A stretch of DNA of 64,000 nt from Lachnospiraceae bacterium (GTDB lineage: Bacteria; Bacillota; Clostridia; Lachnospirales; Lachnospiraceae). The stretch is from positions 22,502 through 86,501 of the forward strand of contig JAQXVO010000004.1 in NCBI GenBank assembly GCA_029224965.1, given 5' to 3'. Under the pieces are notes generated by a model. It had not been told where the DNA came from and searched no databases. It saw only the letters and a list, made by a program, of their open reading frames with translations. The position numbers and the translations under genes were made by a program. How positions within the stretch are numbered: the stretch's first letter is position 1; every line of letters starts with the position of its first letter. This document shows, in pieces, positions 45,235 through 53,455 of this stretch.

Positions 45235-46722
45235 ATGTCTTGTACTACAATTCTAGTCGGAAGAAAGGCTTCTTTCGACGGTTCCACAATGATCGCCCGG
45301 AATGATGATTCCCCTTCCGGCGTCTATATGCCGAAGAAATTTGTCCTGGTAAAGCCCGAGGACCAGCCCAGGACTTACAAATCCGTACTTTCTCATGTGG
45401 AGATTCCCCTCCCGGAGGATCCCATGGCCTATACAGCCGTTCCCAATGCCATTGACGGCGAAGGAATCTGGGCTGCCTGCGGTGTCAATGAGGCGGAGGT
45501 TGGTATGACGGCAACCGAAACCATCACCAGCAATGCCCGTGTGCTTGGCGCAGATCCCCTGGTCGTCTATGAGAAGGCAGAGGGAGACCGCCCGGAGAAG
45601 GCCGGCGGAATCGGAGAAGAGGACCTCGTGGTTCTGACCCTTCCCTATATTAAGACGGCGCGTGAGGGTGTCCTCCGTCTGGGCCATCTCCTGGAGGAAT
45701 ACGGAACCTACGAGATGAACGGTATCGCTTTCTCCGATCGGGATGAAATCTGGTGGCTGGAGTCGATCGGCGGCCATCACTGGATCGCCAGACGGGTTCC
45801 GGATACGGACTATGTGGTCATGCCAAACCAGCAGGGAATAGACCTCTTTGATTTTAAGGATGCTCTTGGTGAAGGCAGGGAGAATCTCTGCTCCAGGGAC
45901 CTCTGGGCCTTCGTCGAAAAGAATCATCTGAATCTGAAGGGGGATGCGCCTGAGCACTTCCATGCCAGAGAGGCTTTCGGAAGCCACGACGATGCAGATC
46001 ACGTCTACAATACGCCCCGGGCCTGGTTTATGCTTCGCTATTTCAATGGCAGCAGCTATACCTTTGACGGACCGGACGCCCAGATGAAGCCGGAATCCGA
46101 CCAGCTGCCCTGGAACATGACGCCGGAGAACCTGATCACACCGGAGGACGTGAAGTATGTCCTGTCCTCCCATTATCAGGGCACACCCTACGATCCTTAC
46201 GGAAGCTACGGCGAATCCTCCCAGCGGGGCGCCTACCGGTCTATCGGCATCAACCGGAACGATTTCCTGGGCTTTGTCCAGATCCGTCCCTATATGCCGG
46301 CCGGCGCAAGAGCCATTGAATGGCTGGCCTTCGCTTCCAATGCCTTCAATGTCATGGTTCCCTTCTATCCAAATGTAGACCGGACTCCGGCATATCTGAA
46401 TTCAACGACAGGAGACGTCTCCACCGAGAGCTTTTACTGGACCAGCCGCCTGATCGCGGCTTTGACCGATGCCAACTATAAGGGAAATATCAACTGGATC
46501 GAGCGCTACACCGAGTCTGTCGGAGCCAAATCCCATGAGATCCTGAATTGGACTGATGATGAGATTCAGGCCGATCCTGCGAAGATTTCCAAGTCCTATT
46601 TCGAGGGAATCAACCAGGAAGTCGCAGACATGGTGAAGAAGGAAGCAACCGCTACTCTGAACCACGTCCTCTATGAGACCAGCAATGCGATGAAGAACAG
46701 CTATGCACGGTCGGATGCGTGA
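45235..46722 (+). CDS. C69 family dipeptidase
   Basis: A 495-residue Ntn-hydrolase peptidase of the PepD/C69 family. The N-terminus MSCTTILVGRKASFDGSTMIARNDD places the catalytic Cys at residue 3, to become N-terminal after trimming, followed by the family RNDD motif. Further family segments are MTATETITSNARVLGADPLV and GTYEMNGIAFSDRDEIWWLESIGGHHW. No export signal, so it is cytosolic. These enzymes cleave broad-specificity dipeptides. GGAGG before the ATG. It lies 131 nt upstream of a second Ntn hydrolase. Confidence 0.93.
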   Translation: MSCTTILVGRKASFDGSTMIARNDDSPSGVYMPKKFVLVKPEDQPRTYKSVLSHVEIPLPEDPMAYTAVPNAIDGEGIWAACGVNEAEVGMTATETITSNARVLGADPLVVYEKAEGDRPEKAGGIGEEDLVVLTLPYIKTAREGVLRLGHLLEEYGTYEMNGIAFSDRDEIWWLESIGGHHWIARRVPDTDYVVMPNQQGIDLFDFKDALGEGRENLCSRDLWAFVEKNHLNLKGDAPEHFHAREAFGSHDDADHVYNTPRAWFMLRYFNGSSYTFDGPDAQMKPESDQLPWNMTPENLITPEDVKYVLSSHYQGTPYDPYGSYGESSQRGAYRSIGINRNDFLGFVQIRPYMPAGARAIEWLAFASNAFNVMVPFYPNVDRTPAYLNSTTGDVSTESFYWTSRLIAALTDANYKGNINWIERYTESVGAKSHEILNWTDDEIQADPAKISKSYFEGINQEVADMVKKEATATLNHVLYETSNAMKNSYARSDA

Positions 46723-46853
46723 CGGAAGGTGATCTATGGAGATCAGATGAGGTCAATATAAAACGGGTTCTAATTTGGAAATCTGCAGCAGGAAACGGCT
46801 GCTGATTCAATATGATGTTCTGGAGTAGAGATGTATAAGGAGGTAGTTAGATT

Positions 46854-47843
46854 ATGTGTACTGCAGCAACCTATCAGACAAGAGACCACTATTTTGGCAG
46901 GAATCTCGACCTGGAATTTTCCTATCACGAAACCGTCACGGTTACGCCGAGAAACAAAGTCTTTGAATTCAGACACGGAGGAAAGCTGGAGCATCATTAT
47001 GCAATGATCGGCATGGCCTTCGTTGTCGGAGACTATCCGCTTTACTATGATGCCACGAATGAGAAGGGTCTGAGTATGGCGGGACTGAATTTCCCCGGCA
47101 ATGCCCATTATGCGAAAGCAATGGAAGGAAAGGACAATGTGGCTTCCTTCGAGCTGATCGTCTGGATTCTGGGTCAGTGTAAGAATGTTGGGGAAGCGGA
47201 AAAGCTTCTGGAAAAAATCAATGTGACCGATGATGCCTTCAGTAAGGAACTGCAGCCATCTCCCCTGCACTGGATGATTGCCGATAAGGACCGGGCCATA
47301 GTCTTTGAGCAAACAGAGCGGGGCCCTCAGATCTATGACAATCCATTCGGTGTCATGACCAACAATCCGACCTTCGACTATCATCTTCTCCATATCGCAG
47401 ACTATATGAACGCTTCTGCGGATCTGCCGGAAAACAGGCTGGCAAAGGGTGTGAACTTCAATACTTACTCCAGAGGTATGGGCGGCTTCGGTATCCCCGG
47501 TGACCTGTCATCCGCTTCCCGTTTTGTGAAGGTGGCCTTCACAAAAATGAATTCTGTCTCGGATGACAGTGAGAGCGCTAGCATCTCCCAGTTCTTTAAA
47601 ATTCTGGGTTCGGTAGAACAGCAGAAGGGCTGCTGCCGGCTTGGCTATGAGGAGGATGGAAATCCGATCTGCGAATATACGATCTATTCGAGCTGCTGCA
47701 ACACGGATCGGGGAATCTATTACTACACAACCTATGAAAACAGCCAGATCAGTGCAGTGGATATGCACCATGAGGATCTCGACGGAAGCTCTGTTGTAAC
47801 CCATGAGCTTGTGAAGAGTCAGCAGATCAATTATCAGAACTGA
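46854..47843 (+). CDS. cbh: Choloylglycine hydrolase family protein (bile salt hydrolase-like)
   Basis: A 329-residue Ntn hydrolase. All residues used by bile salt hydrolases are present: Cys2, Arg16 and Asp19 in FGRNLD, Asn79 in AGLNFPG, Asn170 in MTNNPTFDYHL and Arg223 in SSASRFVKVAF. The loop GMGGFGIPGDLSS is also BSH-like. BSHs deconjugate glycine- or taurine-linked bile acids; penicillin V acylases share the fold but differ at the Asn79 region. No signal peptide. AAGGAGGT lies 9 nt before the ATG. It points to an intestinal habitat. Confidence 0.9.
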   Translation: MCTAATYQTRDHYFGRNLDLEFSYHETVTVTPRNKVFEFRHGGKLEHHYAMIGMAFVVGDYPLYYDATNEKGLSMAGLNFPGNAHYAKAMEGKDNVASFELIVWILGQCKNVGEAEKLLEKINVTDDAFSKELQPSPLHWMIADKDRAIVFEQTERGPQIYDNPFGVMTNNPTFDYHLLHIADYMNASADLPENRLAKGVNFNTYSRGMGGFGIPGDLSSASRFVKVAFTKMNSVSDDSESASISQFFKILGSVEQQKGCCRLGYEEDGNPICEYTIYSSCCNTDRGIYYYTTYENSQISAVDMHHEDLDGSSVVTHELVKSQQINYQN

Positions 47844-47918
47844 TATCGCAAGTGCATGATCTAATCTGATCTCATTTGAGGCAGACTGGCAGGGTTCTCT
47901 TGCCTTACCCTTAATGTT

Positions 47919-47944
47919 CTGCTATGACTGCCATGTCATAGCAG
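47919..47944 (+). other. Perfect 10-bp hairpin downstream of cbh
   Basis: CTGCTATGAC and GTCATAGCAG are exact arms with a 6-nt loop and no U run. It precedes the true terminator at 47977. Confidence 0.5.
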
Positions 47945-47976
47945 GATTACAAACATCATTCATTTTCATCCGAAAG

Positions 47977-48019
47977 AAGACCTTCGTCAGGATCTGTTTC
48001 CTGCGCGGAGGTCTTTTTT
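47977..48019 (+). terminator. Terminator before the fatty acid operon
   Basis: AAGACCT pairs with AGGTCTT over an inner CAGG/CCTG stem and is followed by six T. It separates cbh from acpP in the 388-nt gap 47844-48231, whose remainder holds the acpP promoter and operators. Confidence 0.8.
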
Positions 48020-48113
48020 GGTGCCCTGACGGATCAATTTCACGGACGTACCAGAACTCGTGAAAACATGAATTGTTTTCCAGTTTATGCGCCTTTTGTG
48101 GAAACTATCTCAA

Positions 48114-48127
48114 ATTATTTAAATAAT
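48114..48127. promoter_or_regulatory. AT-rich palindrome upstream of the acpP -35 box
   Basis: ATTATTTAAATAAT is perfectly symmetric and ends 3 nt before TTGACA. It shares half-sites TTATTTA/TAAATAA with a second site at 48184. Confidence 0.55.
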
Positions 48128-48130
48128 ATA

Positions 48131-48159
48131 TTGACATTGATTCAGGCGCGCGGTATAGT
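48131..48159 (+). promoter_or_regulatory. Near-consensus promoter of the fatty acid operon
   Basis: TTGACA (48131-48136) and TATAGT (48154-48159) are exactly 17 nt apart, about 70 nt before the acpP ATG. Confidence 0.88.
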
Positions 48160-48183
48160 AAGCCTCGAATTAAACATCTAAAT

Positions 48184-48199
48184 TTATTTAACTAAATAA
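48184..48199. promoter_or_regulatory. Second AT-rich palindrome in the acpP leader
   Basis: TTATTTA and TAAATAA are exact inverted arms around AC, about 25 nt downstream of the -10 box. Together with 48114-48127 this brackets the promoter, as expected for repression by the MarR-type regulator at the operon end. Confidence 0.55.
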
Positions 48200-48231
48200 T
48201 TGAAAGTAATTACACAAAAAGGAGAATGAAC

Positions 48232-48468
48232 ATGGATACTTATGAAAAGTTAAAAGACCTTATTGTCGACACCTTAAGCGTTGATGAAGACGAGATTCAT
48301 CCGGAATCCGATTTCTTCAATGATCTCAAGGCAGATTCGCTCGATGTCGTTGAACTCATGATGGCTGTTGAGGAAAACTTCGGAATCAAGGTCCCGGATG
48401 AGGAGCTTTCCAATCTGCATACTGTAAATGATGTTGTGAAGTACATCGATGATCATAAGGAGAACTGA
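48232..48468 (+). CDS. acpP: Acyl carrier protein
   Basis: A 78-residue acidic carrier that holds growing acyl chains on a 4'-phosphopantetheine arm. ATG 48232 is preferred to 48226 because GGAG is 7 nt upstream. The attachment serine is Ser36 in the DSL motif (LKADSLDVVELMMAVE). It is the first gene of the acc-fab operon. Confidence 0.97.
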   Translation: MDTYEKLKDLIVDTLSVDEDEIHPESDFFNDLKADSLDVVELMMAVEENFGIKVPDEELSNLHTVNDVVKYIDDHKEN

Positions 48469-48533
48469 AGAGCAGGGGAATCAGAGTTACGGCCAAATGA
48501 GCCGGGGAGTTCTTCAGAGTACGGAGGTCTGAA

Positions 48534-49046
48534 ATGAGCTATACAGTCGAAGAATTGCAGAAACTGATGGAAAGCTTTCGGAAATCGGGGCTGACCAGAT
48601 TCCGCTATGAGTCACCGGAAGAGAAGATCAGTTTCCGAAATGAACCGCGTACTGACCATTCGATCGATATGCCTGTCAGCAATGATGAAAACAGGGAATG
48701 GCCGAAAACGCGGGAATCTACTGAGGCAGGAGCTGCAGGAGGATCAGACTCTTTTCCGAAATCCTCTAAAGAAAAAGCCGGATCGGAAGACCAGGCCGAA
48801 GAAAATCTGGCTCTTGTCAAGGCCCCGATTGCCGGAACCTTCTACCGTGCATCCAAACCCGGTGAGAAACCCTATGCCGAGGAAGGACAGAAGGTGAAAA
48901 AAGGAGACATCGTCGGTCTGGTGGAGGCCATGAAGATGATGAATGAGATCCCGGCTCCCTGTGACGGCACTGTCCGAGAGATCAAGGCAGGGGATGCGAC
49001 TTTCACCGAGTACGATGCGGTCCTGTTGACCATCGAGGAGAGCTGA
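48534..49046 (+). CDS. accB: Biotin carboxyl carrier protein of acetyl-CoA carboxylase
   Basis: A 170-residue protein. The N-terminal MSYTVEELQKLMESFRKSGLT helps assembly, a charged Glu/Ser/Lys linker (about 30-90) follows, and the C-terminal biotinyl domain (LVKAPIAGTFYRASKPGE, VEAMKMMNEIPAPCDG) carries the biotin on Lys of AMKM. It receives CO2 from AccC and delivers it to AccDA. GGAGG precedes the ATG. The stop is 1 nt before the accC start. Confidence 0.96.
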   Translation: MSYTVEELQKLMESFRKSGLTRFRYESPEEKISFRNEPRTDHSIDMPVSNDENREWPKTRESTEAGAAGGSDSFPKSSKEKAGSEDQAEENLALVKAPIAGTFYRASKPGEKPYAEEGQKVKKGDIVGLVEAMKMMNEIPAPCDGTVREIKAGDATFTEYDAVLLTIEES

Positions 49047-49047
49047 C

Positions 49048-50424
49048 ATGTTCAAGAAAGTATTGATTGCTAACCGCGGGGAAATCGCCATGCGGATCCT
49101 TCGATGCTGTCAGGAAATGGGCATTGATACAGTAATGGCTTATTCCACGGAAGATAAAAACTCTCTTCCGGTCCAGTTTGCAACGGAGTCTGTCTGCATC
49201 GGCCCTGCCCAGGCGGTGAAAAGCTATCTCAATCAGGATGTACTGATCGAGACGGCAAAGGTCTATCACTGCGATGCCATTCATCCGGGCTATGGATTCC
49301 TGTCTGAAAATGTGGATTTCGCAGAAAAATGCGAGAAAAATGGGATTACTTTTATCGGGCCTTCTTCTAAAATGATCCGTCAGATGGGAGACAAGCAGAG
49401 TGCAAGAGCTCTGATGAAAAAGCATGGTGTACCTGTTGTCCCCGGTTCGGACGGAATCCTGAAGGACTGGAAGGATGCGGCTAAAGCTGCGGCCAAGGTT
49501 GGGTATCCCGTGCTGGTCAAGGCTTCGGCCGGCGGCGGAGGACGTGGTATGCGGACCGCCTTCGATGAGTCGGAGATCCGGAATGCCTATGAAAGTGCCC
49601 AGGCCGAGGCGAGCGCCGCCTTCGGTGACGGATCCCTCTATCTGGAGAAGCTGATCCTCCATCCCCATCATATTGAGGTACAGATCCTTGGAGATACCAA
49701 GGGAAATATCATCCAGTTCGGGGAAAGGGACTGTTCCATGCAGAGGCGGAACCAGAAGCTCATGGAGGAATCCCCGGCCAGCATCCTCAATCCCAAACAG
49801 AGAGAGGCCATTCACAGGGCCGCACTCAAGGCGGCAAAAGCAGTTCATTATGTCAGTGCCGGTACCGTCGAATTCGTCCTCGACCGGGAAAATCATTTCT
49901 ATTTCATTGAAATGAATACCAGAATTCAGGTGGAGCACCCGGTGACGGAGGCTGTAACAGGCGTTGACCTGATCCGGGAGCAGATCCGGATCGCAGCAGG
50001 CCTGCCTCTCAGCTATAAGCAGAGTGATATTCATCTCAATGGCCATGCCATCGAGTGCCGGATCAATGCGGAAAATCCCGCGAAAAACTTCGCTCCCTGT
50101 CCGGGAGAGATCCCCTTCCTGCATTTTCCTGCAGGAAATGGCGTGCGGGTCGAAAGCGCTCTCTATTCCGGATGCAAAGTCAGTCCCTATTACGATTCCA
50201 TGATCGCCAAGGTGATTGTTCATGCGCCGGGAAGGCTGGAAGCCATCCGGAAGATGCGGGTTGCCCTGGAAGAAATGACGATCGAGGGAATCGACACAAA
50301 CATTGATTTCCTCTATCTGATTCTCTTCAACAACGATTATCTGACAGGAAATATCGACACCGGATTTCTGGAAAAGAATACGGATGCCATCATCCGCTGG
50401 GGTGAGGAGAGTCGGAAAGTATAG
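49048..50424 (+). CDS. accC: Biotin carboxylase subunit of acetyl-CoA carboxylase
   Basis: A 458-residue ATP-grasp enzyme that carboxylates AccB-bound biotin with ATP and bicarbonate. Motifs: KKVLIANRGEIAMRILR, CDAIHPGYGFLSEN, the glycine-rich ATP loop KASAGGGGRGMR, HHIEVQILGD, EMNTRIQVEHPVTE. The length is the family norm. It starts 1 nt after accB with GAGGAG overlapping the accB end. Confidence 0.97.
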   Translation: MFKKVLIANRGEIAMRILRCCQEMGIDTVMAYSTEDKNSLPVQFATESVCIGPAQAVKSYLNQDVLIETAKVYHCDAIHPGYGFLSENVDFAEKCEKNGITFIGPSSKMIRQMGDKQSARALMKKHGVPVVPGSDGILKDWKDAAKAAAKVGYPVLVKASAGGGGRGMRTAFDESEIRNAYESAQAEASAAFGDGSLYLEKLILHPHHIEVQILGDTKGNIIQFGERDCSMQRRNQKLMEESPASILNPKQREAIHRAALKAAKAVHYVSAGTVEFVLDRENHFYFIEMNTRIQVEHPVTEAVTGVDLIREQIRIAAGLPLSYKQSDIHLNGHAIECRINAENPAKNFAPCPGEIPFLHFPAGNGVRVESALYSGCKVSPYYDSMIAKVIVHAPGRLEAIRKMRVALEEMTIEGIDTNIDFLYLILFNNDYLTGNIDTGFLEKNTDAIIRWGEESRKV

Positions 50425-50500
50425 AGCGGAATGCAGAAGAAATTCATATGACAGAACACCGGTAAGGTAAGTGGCGGAGAAGCCGGAAAAGGCAGAAGGT

Positions 50501-52330
50501 ATGAGTAACAGCAGCATAGAAATGGTTTTACCGGATACAGACGAAAGCACAGAGGACGGTATGTTCTCTGACAAAAGAAAAACATTACTGGGATTCCGGA
50601 AGATGCGCCAGAAGAAGACCGCCCATCATCCGGTCGGTCAGCACCTGAAGGCTCTTTTTGACGGAGGGCGCTTCACAGAGGAATTTGCACCGGACCTGAA
50701 AACAGACGATCCCCTGCATTTTCCGGGCTATCAGAAGAAGCTCTTGGAAAACAGAAGGACGACCGAAAGCCCCCAGGGATGTGCTGCCGGAATCGGAAGA
50801 ATTAACGGAATTCCGGCCGTGGGAGCGGAGCTCAGTAAAAGCTTCATGATGGGAAGCATGGGTTCCGCCGAAGGCGAGAAGCTGACTCTTGCTATTGAAG
50901 CGGCAGATCAAAGAAAGCTTCCTCTCATCATTTTCTCCGCAAGCGGCGGCGCAAGAATGCAGGAGGGAATGGTTTCTCTCATGCAGATGGCAAAGACCAG
51001 TGCCGCAGTCGAGCGGCTTCGTAAAAACGGAGGGCTCTACATTTCCGTATTGACTCATCCGACAACGGGCGGCGTCAGCGCAAGCTACGCCAGTCTCGGC
51101 GACATCACTTTGGCAGAGCCCGATGCACTGATCGGCTTTGCGGGTCCCCGGGTCATCGAGCAGACCATAGGAGAGAAGCTTCCCAAGGGATTTCAGAGGT
51201 CCGAGTTCCAGCTGGAGCACGGCTTTGTGGACAAGATCGTGGACAGACAGGATCAGAAGAAGGTGATCACCCAGATCCTCATGCTTCACGGATATGGACC
51301 GGAAGGCCGGATGAATTCTGCATTGTACCCTGACGATGGCTCTTCTGCAGATTCAGCAGTCAGAGTTTCAACGGGTTGTTCTGAAAATGACAGTCCGGAG
51401 AAAGAAGTCCCATCCTCTGCCGAGTCGAAAGACGAAAATTCCGAAAACAGTCGCTCCGCATACGACCGGGTCCAGCTGGTAAGAGACAAGAGACGTCCGA
51501 AGATCACGGATTATATTGACGGGATTTTCGATGACTTTCTCGAGCTCTGCGGGGACCGGATCGGGAAGGAAGACCCGGCCATCCTTGGCGGCATCGGTCT
51601 TCTGAACGGGAAACCCGTGACTGTGATCGGCCACCGGAAGGGAAAGAATCTGGCCGAAAACATGAAATGCAATTTCGGCATGCCGGAGCCCCAGGGCTAC
51701 CGGAAGGCTTTGAGGCTTATGAAGCAGGCCGAGAAATACGGCCGGCCGGTCATCACCTTTATAGATACGCCGGGAGCCTATCCGGGCAAAGAGGCCGAAG
51801 AAAACGGCCAGAGCGCGGCCATCGCGGAGAATCTGGCAGCCATGAGCGATCTCACGGTTCCTGTGATCTGCATCGTGACAGGAGAAGGAAACAGCGGAGG
51901 TGCCCTGGCCATCAGCGTTGGAGACCAGATCTGGATGCTGGAGAACGCTGTGTATTCCGTTCTGTCTCCGGAGGGCTTTGCCAGCATTCTCTGGAAAGAT
52001 GCATCTAAAAGCAAAGAAGCCAGTGAAGTCATGAAAATGACAGCCCAGGATCTGATGGATCTGGGAATCGCAGACCGCCTGATTCCGGAGCCCGAGGGCG
52101 GTGCCCAGAAGGATCTGCCGGGAATCTGCCGGATCCTGAAAGAGAATCTTGTGGAAGAGCTTGAGAAACTGGAAGGAGAAAGCACAAAGGAGCTCCTGGA
52201 GCGCCGCTATCGGAAGTACCGTAACATGGGCTGTCCGGACCGGACAAATATAGACCAGACAGGAAGCGGGTCAGACAAAAGAAGGGAAAGCAAAGCCGTA
52301 AATGAGCCTGCTGACAGGCTGGAAATGTAA
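50501..52330 (+). CDS. accDA: Fused acetyl-CoA carboxylase carboxyltransferase beta-alpha (AccD-AccA)
   Basis: A 609-residue fusion. ATG 50501 has AAAAGG 8 nt upstream; GTG 50471 is a weaker alternative. The beta half (about 25-275: IIFSASGGARMQEG, LTHPTTGGVSASYASLGDI, GFAGPRVIEQT) is followed by an acidic Ser/Glu linker (about 280-315) and the alpha half (about 320-585: FDDFLELCGDR, FIDTPGAYPGKEAEENGQ, GEGNSGGALAI). The N-terminal zinc ribbon of AccD (four cysteines) is absent; only the trailing HH and DGGRFTE segment remains. The tail after about 585 is low complexity. It transfers CO2 from biotin to acetyl-CoA, giving malonyl-CoA. Confidence 0.94.
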   Translation: MSNSSIEMVLPDTDESTEDGMFSDKRKTLLGFRKMRQKKTAHHPVGQHLKALFDGGRFTEEFAPDLKTDDPLHFPGYQKKLLENRRTTESPQGCAAGIGRINGIPAVGAELSKSFMMGSMGSAEGEKLTLAIEAADQRKLPLIIFSASGGARMQEGMVSLMQMAKTSAAVERLRKNGGLYISVLTHPTTGGVSASYASLGDITLAEPDALIGFAGPRVIEQTIGEKLPKGFQRSEFQLEHGFVDKIVDRQDQKKVITQILMLHGYGPEGRMNSALYPDDGSSADSAVRVSTGCSENDSPEKEVPSSAESKDENSENSRSAYDRVQLVRDKRRPKITDYIDGIFDDFLELCGDRIGKEDPAILGGIGLLNGKPVTVIGHRKGKNLAENMKCNFGMPEPQGYRKALRLMKQAEKYGRPVITFIDTPGAYPGKEAEENGQSAAIAENLAAMSDLTVPVICIVTGEGNSGGALAISVGDQIWMLENAVYSVLSPEGFASILWKDASKSKEASEVMKMTAQDLMDLGIADRLIPEPEGGAQKDLPGICRILKENLVEELEKLEGESTKELLERRYRKYRNMGCPDRTNIDQTGSGSDKRRESKAVNEPADRLEM

Positions 52331-52372
52331 AGCAAAGCCGAAGAAAAGCCTGACAGCAAGCCGGAAATGAAA
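52290..52372 (+). repeat. Imperfect tandem duplication spanning the accDA stop codon
   Basis: Copy 1 (52290-52331) and copy 2 (52332-52372) both begin GCAAAGCCG and end GGAAATG plus A-rich bases, with about three quarters of positions alike. The accDA stop lies at the end of copy 1. Copy 2 is untranslated and sits where the fabH ribosome site would be, and fabH has a weak one. Confidence 0.65.
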
Positions 52373-52392
52373 GCAGAAAACGAGACAGCACT

Positions 52393-53439
52393 ATGAATGG
52401 GATTGAAATCACAGGTCTGGGAAAGGCTCTGCCGAAGACCAGCCTGAAAAATGATGCTTTAAAGCAGTATATGGACACCTCGGACGAGTGGATCAGAAGC
52501 AGAACCGGTATTGAGTCGCGGTATCTGTGCACCGGCCGGGAAAGTCTGACGGATCTTGCAGCAGAGGCCTCCCGAAAGGCAATCGAGGATGCCAGAATCC
52601 GGCCCGAGGAGATCGGCCTTCTGATCTGCGCTACCTGTACGACAGATTATATGGTTCCCTCTGTGGCCTGTGCTGTCCAGGAAATCTTGAAAATTCCGGG
52701 CGGGGTTCCCGCCTTTGATATCAATGCGGCCTGCTCCGGCTTCGTCTATGGCCTTCAGCTGATCTACGCTCTGATGAATTCGGGTACGGTCTGCCGGTCA
52801 GACCGGAAATATGTACTCCTGATCGGAGGCGAACAGCTGTCCAAGATGCTGGACTTCTCCGAACGGTCTGTCAGCGTCCTCTTTGGCGACGGAGCTGCGG
52901 CGGTCATTGTGAAGCCCTCGAAAGACAAGCACTTTTTCTGCCATACGGCGGCCGAGGGCGACCGGAGTGCTCTTTACGCCCATACCGTCGGAAGGAACCA
53001 GATTACGGGGCTATCCAAACAGGGAGAGAAGCTGGTTTCCCCCAATCCGCTCTATATTTCGGAAGATTATGCCAGGGAAATCATGAAGGACGGCTATCTG
53101 AAGATGGATGGAAGAAAGGTCTTCCGATTTGCTGTGCGGGCGCTTTCCTCTGAGATCGATGAGATGGAGAGACAGAGCGGGATCCGGGCGGAGGATGTCG
53201 ATTACATCGTCTGCCACCAGGCCAATCTTCGGATCATCGACTATGTCCGAAAGCAGAGGAAACTCCCGGAGGAAAAGTTCTTTGTGAACCTGCAGAAATA
53301 CGGAAATACCTCCGGCGCCAGCATCCCTCTGGCCCTGGCGGATATGAAGGAGAAGGGCCTCTTAAAGCCTGGAAGCCGGATCTTCTGCATCGGCTTTGGC
53401 GCGGGCTTAACCTGGGGCGGATGCTATCTGGAGTTCTGA
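52393..53439 (+). CDS. fabH: 3-oxoacyl-ACP synthase III
   Basis: A 348-residue condensing enzyme that starts fatty acid chains from acetyl-CoA (or branched acyl-CoA) and malonyl-ACP. Catalytic triad: Cys in INAACSGFVYGLQ, His in CHQANLRIID, Asn in KYGNTSGASIPLAL. The substrate-end motif DEWIRSRTGIESRY is present. The ribosome site is unusually weak, perhaps because of the duplication upstream. About 20 residues longer than E. coli FabH. Confidence 0.96.
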   Translation: MNGIEITGLGKALPKTSLKNDALKQYMDTSDEWIRSRTGIESRYLCTGRESLTDLAAEASRKAIEDARIRPEEIGLLICATCTTDYMVPSVACAVQEILKIPGGVPAFDINAACSGFVYGLQLIYALMNSGTVCRSDRKYVLLIGGEQLSKMLDFSERSVSVLFGDGAAAVIVKPSKDKHFFCHTAAEGDRSALYAHTVGRNQITGLSKQGEKLVSPNPLYISEDYAREIMKDGYLKMDGRKVFRFAVRALSSEIDEMERQSGIRAEDVDYIVCHQANLRIIDYVRKQRKLPEEKFFVNLQKYGNTSGASIPLALADMKEKGLLKPGSRIFCIGFGAGLTWGGCYLEF

Positions 53440-53455
53440 AAAAGGAAAGGCAAAG

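Noticed and set aside
49003..50574. 523-codon minus-strand frame opposite accC
   Set aside because: accC and the start of accDA on the plus strand are certain; the reverse frame has no family motifs.
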